Part shown: positions 57,084 through 64,000 of the stretch, in pieces | How positions within the stretch are numbered: position 1 is the first letter of the stretch | Layout: every line of letters begins with the position of its first letter | Assembly: GCA_041397525.1 (NCBI GenBank) | Contig: JAWKWL010000002.1 | Location: forward strand, 186,001 to 250,000 | DNA: 64,000 nt | Direction of reading: 5' to 3' | Source of the DNA: BOKV01 sp041397525 | Lineage (GTDB): Bacteria; Pseudomonadota; Alphaproteobacteria; Rhizobiales; Rhizobiaceae | The notes under the pieces: model-generated | Seen by the model: the letters and a program-made list of their open reading frames with translations, nothing else | What the model was told of the DNA's origin: nothing | Databases searched by the model: none | Program-made: the position numbers and the translations under genes

Positions 57084-58183
57084 GAATTGCCCCAGTCACC
57101 GGATGTGCCACCAGGTGTCCCGTCACCCGGCATCCGTGTTGGAATACCGGGCTGTGCCGTACGAACCTGCGGAGGTTGTGCCGCCGTGCGCGCGGGAGCG
57201 GCAACCGGACGGGCGCCACCTCCACCGCCAACCATTCCGCCCGCCGAATTGCTGCCACCACCCGACCTGAACAGGTCTTTGGAGATTTCCGCAATGCCGC
57301 CCAGAGAACCGATCAATGCAGATGATTCCATCGGCAGCATCAGGATTTTCTGGTTCGGCGAGGTGGCAATCCGGCCCAGCGCGTCAACGTATTTTTGCGC
57401 GACGAAATAATTCACAGCCTGCACATTGCCTTGCGAAATGGCATCCGAAACCATCTGCGTAGCCTTTGCTTCCGCTTCGGCCAGACGCTCACGCGCCTCT
57501 GCCTCACGGAACGCCGCTTCGCGCTCGCCTTCCGCTTTCAGGATCTGGCTTTGCTTCTGGCCCTCGGCCTTGAGAATTTCAGACTGGCGCAGACCTTCCG
57601 CCTCAAGGATTTGCGCGCGCTTTTCGCGCTCTGCCTTCATCTGGCGACCCATGGCCGCAACGAGGTCGCCGGGAGGATTGATATCCTTGATCTCGATACG
57701 GGTCATCTTGATGCCCCAGGAGGACGCTGCCTCATCAACGACCCGCAATACCCGCTCGTTGATCTCGTCGCGTTTAGACAGCACTTCATCCAGGTCCATC
57801 GAACCCATGACTGAGCGGATGTTGGTCATCGTCAGGTTGAGGATTGCGTTCTCCAATCCTTCGACCTCATAGGCAGCGCGCGCTGCATCGATGATCTGGA
57901 AAAAGCAAACCCCATCCGCGCTGACAGAGGCATTGTCCCGCGTGATCACCTCTTGCGTGGGAACATCCAGCACCTGTTCGCGCATGTTGAGGCGCGAGCC
58001 GATCCTGTCGATATACGGAACAATGATGTTCAGGCCGGGTTTGAGAGTGCGGACATATTTGCCGAACCGCTCGACAGTATGGTTCCAGCCCTGCGGTATC
58101 TGCTTGATGCCGGCAAAGATTGTGAGAATGATCAGAAGTACAAGAACGCCGACAAAAATGTCGAAACCGGAAAATTCGGGCAT
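57080..58183 (-). CDS. SPFH/stomatin-like membrane protein (QmcA type)
   Basis: 367 residues starting at ATG 58183 with GGAGGGGTGAT just upstream. One N-terminal helix (9-25), then the SPFH domain (IKQIPQGWNHTVERFGKYVR, GLNIIVPYIDRIGSRLNMRE, MTRIEIKDINPPGDLVAAM). A long charged coiled coil of repeated ILKAEGQKQSQ-like units covers about 185-255. The last ~60 residues are Gly/Pro/Ala-rich. It oligomerises into membrane scaffolds that regulate proteases and lipid domains. Operon with nfeD. Confidence 0.94.
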   Translation of the reverse strand: MPEFSGFDIFVGVLVLLIILTIFAGIKQIPQGWNHTVERFGKYVRTLKPGLNIIVPYIDRIGSRLNMREQVLDVPTQEVITRDNASVSADGVCFFQIIDAARAAYEVEGLENAILNLTMTNIRSVMGSMDLDEVLSKRDEINERVLRVVDEAASSWGIKMTRIEIKDINPPGDLVAAMGRQMKAEREKRAQILEAEGLRQSEILKAEGQKQSQILKAEGEREAAFREAEARERLAEAEAKATQMVSDAISQGNVQAVNYFVAQKYVDALGRIATSPNQKILMLPMESSALIGSLGGIAEISKDLFRSGGGSNSAGGMVGGGGGARPVAAPARTAAQPPQVRTAQPGIPTRMPGDGTPGGTSGDWGNS

Positions 58184-58335
58184 ATCACCCCTCCGAAAAC
58201 CGTTTCACCAGACGCAAACTGGCGAAACGAGAGGATCGCCACGATGCACGGGGCCCAATTCCCATGCCATCACCTTGCCCTCGGCATATAAACCCTGTGA
58301 AGCATTATTTCAATTCACGAACCATGATGGGCAAA

Positions 58336-59472
58336 CTATTCGCGATCAATCCAGCCGCCCAGTTCGCGACGCACGATTGCCTCGATCACCATCATGCCTT
58401 CCTCGCTGTCGTTGAGGCAGGGGATATGGGTGAAATTGCGCCCCCCCGCCTCGTGGAATATCTCTCCGGCCTCTCCCGCAATTTCCTCAAGCGTTTCAAG
58501 ACAGTCCGCCACAAAACCGGGATTGAAAACGGCAATGTCCCTGATCCCTTCTTGTGCAAGTTTTTCCACGGTCTTGTCAGTATAGGGCTGCAACCATTCC
58601 TCGGGCCCGAAACGCGATTGGAATGTGGTGATCAACCTTCCCTTTTCCCATCCAAGCCGTTCTTCCAGCAGCCTTGACGTTTTCAGGCAATGGCAATGAT
58701 AGGGATCACCCTTCATGAAATAACTCTTGGGGATGCCGTGATAGGACGCGATCACGCGCTCAGGAGCGAAATCCAGCGTTGCGATATGCTTCTCGATGGA
58801 GCGAGCCAGCCCCTCGATATAGACCGGTTCGTCGTGATAGGGCGGCACGGTGCGGATCGCCGGCATCCAGCGCAGTTTCATCAGCGCTTCGAAGGCCTTG
58901 TCGTTGACGGTCGCTGTCGTGGCAGCACTGTATTGCGGATAGAGCGGAAAGATCACTATGCGTTCACAACCCACTACCCGCAATGCTTCCAGCCTGCTTT
59001 CAATGGACGGATTGCCATAACGCATTGCCCAGTCAACAACGATCTCTTCATGTCCGGAAAACATGGCACCGAGCTTTTCGGCTTGTGACCGGGTAAAGGT
59101 GCGCAAGGGAGACTCATCAAGCTCATTGTTCCAGATCGCGGCATAGGCTTCGCCGGATTTCCTCGGCCTGGTATTGAGAACAATGCCATAGAGGATCGGA
59201 TACCAAAGCAGTTTCGGCCATTCGATCACCCGCTTGTCGGTCAGGAACTCCTGCAGGTATCGGCGCATGTTTTTCTTGTCGTGACCGTCCGGTGTGCCGA
59301 GATTGACAAGCAGCACACCTACCTTGCCGATCTTGACCGCCGGGTGGTCGGCAGGCAAAGGCCCGATTTTCCGGCTTTCGCTGCGACTGGCTGCAGGACC
59401 CTTGACCGCTTTCGCGTTGCCCGAACCAGCTGATTTCAATTTGGCTGTATCCATCCTGCTGGTCGCTTCCAT
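58336..59472 (-). CDS. hemH: Ferrochelatase
   Basis: 378 residues from ATG 59472, supported by AGGA with 5-nt spacing; 59496 and 59454 are other in-frame ATGs. After a ~45-residue Lys/Ser/Ala-rich extension the enzyme begins KVGVLLVNLGTPDG. IFPLYPQYSAATTATVNDKAF, the catalytic-His motif ASYHGIPKSYFMKGDPYHC and NPGFVADCLETLEEI are conserved. It inserts Fe2+ into protoporphyrin IX to give protoheme. Family length is ~340, so the extension is notable. Stop lies 152 nt from the start of the SPFH gene on the same strand. Confidence 0.95.
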   Translation of the reverse strand: MEATSRMDTAKLKSAGSGNAKAVKGPAASRSESRKIGPLPADHPAVKIGKVGVLLVNLGTPDGHDKKNMRRYLQEFLTDKRVIEWPKLLWYPILYGIVLNTRPRKSGEAYAAIWNNELDESPLRTFTRSQAEKLGAMFSGHEEIVVDWAMRYGNPSIESRLEALRVVGCERIVIFPLYPQYSAATTATVNDKAFEALMKLRWMPAIRTVPPYHDEPVYIEGLARSIEKHIATLDFAPERVIASYHGIPKSYFMKGDPYHCHCLKTSRLLEERLGWEKGRLITTFQSRFGPEEWLQPYTDKTVEKLAQEGIRDIAVFNPGFVADCLETLEEIAGEAGEIFHEAGGRNFTHIPCLNDSEEGMMVIEAIVRRELGGWIDRE

Positions 59473-59678
59473 GGTGATCCTGACATTGGTACTCATTGTT
59501 TTTGCGTGCCCGGCCCGCTTGTGTCAAACCCTCGCGCCTGTCGCAACATGAAACGCGCTTCGATCAATAGTTGGGGTAAGGGCCAGATCCGGCAAGCCCG
59601 GCAAAATGAACAAGCGGCACCCCGGCCAGTGTCCAAGGCCAGGATGCCGCCAATTTCCTTGCTGGCTGGTCTGTTACC

Positions 59679-62033
59679 TCAGTTTTGAGGAAGCAGTGCC
59701 GGCAGGATCGTCACAATCGACGGGAACAACCACAACAGGCCAAGTCCAATGACCTGAATGATGATGAACGGCACAACCCCGCGATAGATGTGCCCGGTCG
59801 TCACCTCCGGCGGGGCGACACCGCGAAGATAGAACAGCGCGAAGCCGAATGGCGGTGTCAGGAAGGAGGTCTGGAGGTTGACCGTGATCATGATCGTGAC
59901 CCAGGCCGGATCAAGCGTTCCACCATAGATGACCGGGCCTACAATCGGAACGACGATGTAGATGATTTCCAGGAAGTCGAGCACGAAGCCGAGAACGAAC
60001 ATGATGATCATGACGATCAGGAAGACGACCCATTCTTCCTCGAAGCTGCGCAGGAAGGTCTGGATATAGTCCTCGCCACCAAAGGAAATGAGAACCAGGT
60101 TCAGCATCTGCGAGCCGATCAGGATCGCAAATACCATGGAGGTGACCTTCGCGGATTCCCGCACGATGGGAGCCAGGATGCGGTGCGACCACAACACCCA
60201 GCAGGCATAGAGCAGGCCGAACATCGCAAAGTAATAGGCACCGAAAGTGACGAGCATCGCTGCCCAGTTTTCAAAACCCGCGCCTTCCACACCGGTGCGC
60301 AAATCGAAATTCACACCAATCAGCAGCATTACCACGATGGCAAATGTGGATTTCAGGATGATCGAGCCATTCCCGCGGCCCTCATCTGTCAGCTTGCGCT
60401 GGGCGGCAAGCATGATCGCACCCGCAGCACCAAGCGCGGCGGCAGGTGTCGGATTGGTGATACCGCCAAGAATGGAACCAAGCACGGCAACGACCAGGAC
60501 CAACGGCGGGAAAACCACACGCAGGATGTCGACTTCGGAAAGACGCGGGAAGGCAGCCCGCAACCCGTACAGGATCAGGATGACCGGTATTGCGTAAAGC
60601 AGGGTAGTGACACCGGGCGTTATCTGTGGATTGACCAGCACCAGATCCACTGCCATGAGCGCCAGGATACCGATGCCGCCGATCAGCAACGGCTTGCGGT
60701 CATAGTCCGGACGCACGCCATAGGCCGTCGTCAGAATGAGGCCAAGCATCAGGCTGATCACCAGAACAACGCCCGAAAGGGGCGCGACATTTGCCAACGC
60801 CTTCGCATATTGCTCTTCGTCGCTCAACACAACTGCCGCCTCGCCGCTGGATGCCTGGTCAGCCAGTTCCTTCTTGCGCGCGACCGAACGGTCCCATTTT
60901 TCCTGGCCGTGCAGTTCGATCATTGACGCCTTGCACTGCTCGGATACCGCTGTCCGCAATTCAGGACCATCGTTAACAAAGGCATTGGCACCGGTGACAA
61001 TTGTCTGGCTGCCGGCAAGGTTGAGGCCTAACATGGCTATTGCGACGACAATGGCCAGCAATGGCATCCCGACAAACCAGGTCAGCGAATGCTTGCGTCC
61101 GCGCGACGATCCGGTTTCTTCCTCGAAATGCACGGCAGGGGCCATATGCGGCTTCCACAGCGCATAGCCGAAGGCATAAAGCCCGTACAGGAAGGCCAGG
61201 AAAACGCCTGGAATGATGGCTGCCTTGAACAGCGTTCCAACCGACAACACGGCTGGACTGCCGAGATAGGTCAGTGCATCACTGCATCCCGCAAGCTTGG
61301 CGCGCGCCTCTTGCGCAGTGGCATAGATATCGCCGGCAAGCGTACCAAGCAAAACAATGACGATGGAGGGCGGAATGATCTGCCCCAGCGTTCCCGACGC
61401 CGTAATGACGCCTGTCGCGAGCTCCGGCGAATATTTGTGGCGCAACATGGTTGGCAGGGACAAGAGCCCCATGGTCACGACCGTCGCCCCGACAATGCCG
61501 GTGGACGCGGCCAGGAACGCGCCAACGACGACGACCGACACTGCAAGGCCGCCCGGCAGCGGACCGAACACTCGCGCCATCGTGGTCAGCAGGTCATTGG
61601 CAATGCGGGAGCGCTCAAGCGCGATCCCCATCAGGACAAACATTGCAACCGCCAGCAGGGTCTCGATCGATGGACCGGCGAACACCCGCTCGTTCATGCG
61701 GTTGACGATGAACGAGATTGTCCGGTTGATCGCATCATCAAGGCCGCGCTCGAAAAGTGGCAGCAGCACAGTGGGTAGTTCCGGGTGGTTGAACTTCGAT
61801 ATGTGATCCTTGGCGATGCCCTGGGCTACCAGATCGAGAAACGGTGCTGAATTGACATCGACAACTTCTTTCAACAGCAATCCGTTTTCGGCAAGCGCTG
61901 CAATGATCGCAAAGGAAATGAGGCCTGAACCTGCCAGCGCAAAGGCCACAGGATAGCCGGTTAGGATCCCCCCCAGAAGGCACAGGAAGGTGATCAGCAG
62001 GCTGATCTCGATTCCGTCAAGGCCTAGAAACAT
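59679..62033 (-). CDS. TRAP transporter large permease (DctM), enlarged form
   Basis: 784 residues against ~430 for ordinary DctM. About 20 hydrophobic segments. The first part (1-300) has GGILTGYPVAFALAGSGL, IETLLAVAMFVLMGIALERS, ASTGIVGATVVTMGLLSLPTM and TASGTLGQIIPPSIVIVLLG. The last part has VLGFVLDFLEIIYIVVPIVG and TPPFGFALFYLRGVAP. Between lies a ~330-residue insertion with extra helices and a soluble loop (about 380-420). Large DctM proteins of this kind are known in alphaproteobacteria. It imports an organic acid with the Na+/H+ gradient, working with DctQ and DctP upstream. Confidence 0.93.
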   Translation of the reverse strand: MFLGLDGIEISLLITFLCLLGGILTGYPVAFALAGSGLISFAIIAALAENGLLLKEVVDVNSAPFLDLVAQGIAKDHISKFNHPELPTVLLPLFERGLDDAINRTISFIVNRMNERVFAGPSIETLLAVAMFVLMGIALERSRIANDLLTTMARVFGPLPGGLAVSVVVVGAFLAASTGIVGATVVTMGLLSLPTMLRHKYSPELATGVITASGTLGQIIPPSIVIVLLGTLAGDIYATAQEARAKLAGCSDALTYLGSPAVLSVGTLFKAAIIPGVFLAFLYGLYAFGYALWKPHMAPAVHFEEETGSSRGRKHSLTWFVGMPLLAIVVAIAMLGLNLAGSQTIVTGANAFVNDGPELRTAVSEQCKASMIELHGQEKWDRSVARKKELADQASSGEAAVVLSDEEQYAKALANVAPLSGVVLVISLMLGLILTTAYGVRPDYDRKPLLIGGIGILALMAVDLVLVNPQITPGVTTLLYAIPVILILYGLRAAFPRLSEVDILRVVFPPLVLVVAVLGSILGGITNPTPAAALGAAGAIMLAAQRKLTDEGRGNGSIILKSTFAIVVMLLIGVNFDLRTGVEGAGFENWAAMLVTFGAYYFAMFGLLYACWVLWSHRILAPIVRESAKVTSMVFAILIGSQMLNLVLISFGGEDYIQTFLRSFEEEWVVFLIVMIIMFVLGFVLDFLEIIYIVVPIVGPVIYGGTLDPAWVTIMITVNLQTSFLTPPFGFALFYLRGVAPPEVTTGHIYRGVVPFIIIQVIGLGLLWLFPSIVTILPALLPQN

Positions 62034-62110
62034 GTCTAATCCCCATCATTCGGGTACGCTTGCGCCACCCGTATTGTTATCCAGTTGCAGCCGAGTCCGC
62101 GCCTCAGGCC

Positions 62111-63013
62111 TCAGGCCCCATGCCCTGCGGTCTTGGCGATGGCGTCAGCCTCCTGATCCGAGTCACGATCGAGATACCGGTCACGTGCTTCCTCACCTTC
62201 GAGATACTCCAACAGTGACCGGAAGAAGAAGGTAATTGCCTGAAGGAACATCAGTCCGGCAAATGAGATCAGCAATATCTTGAACAGGAAGTACCCGTCG
62301 AAGCCGTTGGGCGAAAAGCCAATCGTCTCAACGTCCCATTTGAGCAACTTGCTGGAGCGCATGACGCGATCAAGATCATAATTGCTGGCCAGCGGTGGCC
62401 GCGTCAGGTGACGCCACATGAAGAACCAGCCATAAAGCCAGACTATTGTCAGGAACGGGACGGCAAACAGCAGTGATCCGGCCATGTCGATGATCTTCTG
62501 CACCCGGTAACTGACGGCGCTGTAGACGAGATCGACGCGCACATGTCCGCCCTGAATGAAAGTATAGGCCGCGCAAAGCGCGACGATCATCGCATTGTAA
62601 AGCTTTAACTCCTCGGCAAACCAGCTCACATCCCTGGTGAAGCCGATGCCAAATGGCGCAATGCTGATTTCTGATACCCGGAATATGCGTTGCAGCGCGA
62701 CAATGACCACTTGCTGCAACACCATGATCAGCACTGCCCATGCAGCAAGGCGACCGATTGTATTGCTGATTTTTTCCGAGCCGCGCACAAAGGCCCAAAG
62801 GATGTGGCGTCTCCACAATCCGACCACCAGCAGGATCAGCACCAGATCGAATACAATGAAGAAGAACTCCACGGACGCGCCGTAGTAAATCAACTTGGAA
62901 ATCCATGCCATGTCAGAAAAGTTCGGCCAGGCCGACGGTGAGACCAACACCGTGACGAGATTCACGATGCCGAACGCGACATTTTTCAGGAACCAGATGA
63001 TTGAATCAAACAT
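62111..63013 (-). CDS. TRAP transporter small permease (DctQ)
   Basis: 300 residues from ATG 63013 (AGGG 6 nt upstream; a TTG at 63031 is in frame). DctQ proteins are usually 160-190 residues, so this is an enlarged member matching the large DctM. Hydrophobic segments are near 10-26, 45-66, 85-105, 125-150, 170-195 and 235-262. AMIVALCAAYTFIQGGHVRVDLVY is the DctQ signature. The C-terminus is acidic and polar. It bridges DctM with the substrate-loaded DctP. Stop to dctM start is 77 nt. Confidence 0.9.
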   Translation of the reverse strand: MFDSIIWFLKNVAFGIVNLVTVLVSPSAWPNFSDMAWISKLIYYGASVEFFFIVFDLVLILLVVGLWRRHILWAFVRGSEKISNTIGRLAAWAVLIMVLQQVVIVALQRIFRVSEISIAPFGIGFTRDVSWFAEELKLYNAMIVALCAAYTFIQGGHVRVDLVYSAVSYRVQKIIDMAGSLLFAVPFLTIVWLYGWFFMWRHLTRPPLASNYDLDRVMRSSKLLKWDVETIGFSPNGFDGYFLFKILLISFAGLMFLQAITFFFRSLLEYLEGEEARDRYLDRDSDQEADAIAKTAGHGA

Positions 63014-63116
63014 GGGAGCCCTGCCCGCCAACTATATTTATCGGCAATCGGAATCGGTGTTGGGCAACGCCCCCGTTTCGAGCGCTGCAAAACCTGCCGA
63101 TGCCACCGTGTCAAGG

Positions 63117-63145
63117 AAAAACGCCGCCCCGGAAAGGGGCGGCGT
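63117..63145 (-). terminator. Hairpin downstream of dctP (terminator or processing stem)
   Basis: A perfect 10-bp stem (63121-63130 with 63136-63145), 5-nt loop, followed on the minus strand by a T-run. It lies between dctP and dctQ, so it probably attenuates read-through and lets DctP be made in excess over the permeases. Confidence 0.8.
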
Positions 63146-63158
63146 CAATGCCGTGAGG

Positions 63159-64000
<842 letters not shown>

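Noticed and set aside
59685..60926. 413-codon plus-strand ORF rich in Asp, His, Gln and Arg
   Set aside because: Antisense to the DctM gene; composition is the mirror of membrane-helix codons.

Overview
The window looks like chromosomal DNA of an alphaproteobacterium of the order Hyphomicrobiales (Rhizobiales); I do not assign a genus. The evidence is a CpdR that closely matches rhizobial CpdR as I know it, the three-subunit pntAA-pntAB-pntB transhydrogenase preceded by an aa3-oxidase subunit IV gene, the block DUF2312-DUF1244-N-formylglutamate amidohydrolase / DUF1036-pyk, an Omp10-type lipoprotein, YkgO-type L36, and a heterotetrameric sarcosine oxidase operon. It reads mostly as core genome. 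I see no insertion sequence, phage gene, CRISPR array, rRNA or origin. One tRNA gene (Val, GAC) is present.

Layout. 1-13.6 kb: a MotA/TolQ-like channel with the first codons of its MotB/OmpA-type partner, an inositol-phosphatase-family enzyme, EF-P, a Sel1-repeat protein overlapping a ThiE-like gene, a TSUP transporter, two DUF465 genes, purE-purK, rpsU with a strong terminator, a TPR lipoprotein, the pnt operon, a small oxidase subunit and an Omp10-like lipoprotein. 13.6-25.7 kb: PepF, a sigma-54 activator, a DUF882 peptidase-like protein, DUF2312, DUF1244, N-formylglutamate amidohydrolase, an EamA exporter, DUF1036, pyk, an alpha/beta hydrolase, a TPR protein and rpmJ. 25.9-31.1 kb: soxB-soxD-soxA-soxG, with soxB interrupted by an apparent +2 frameshift. 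31.2-38.4 kb: a membrane hydrolase of unknown role, an isoprenylcysteine-methyltransferase-like protein, a hydrolase-like lipoprotein, tRNA-Val, cpdR, a second N-formylglutamate amidohydrolase, a HisN-type phosphatase, a lysophospholipase-like enzyme and an hsp20 gene with a candidate ROSE-type RNA thermometer.

38.5-41.2 kb: a four-gene minus-strand operon, DUF2282 precursor - DUF692 (MNIO) - DUF2063 - DoxX. This is the gene set of the recently recognised bufferin family of copper-handling ribosomal peptides, and is the most interesting unit here. 41.4-51.6 kb: threonine aldolase, gltB-gltD, a DUF459 SGNH-like protein and an MltB-type transglycosylase. 51.7-58.2 kb: galE, galU, a large beta-barrel outer-membrane protein and kpsF, which fit surface polysaccharide synthesis, then NfeD and an SPFH protein. 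58.3-64 kb: ferrochelatase and a TRAP transporter (DctP cut by the window edge, DctQ, unusually large DctM).

Most starts were chosen from Shine-Dalgarno spacing and family length. Function calls rest on recognised motifs and recalled family sequences; no database search was run.
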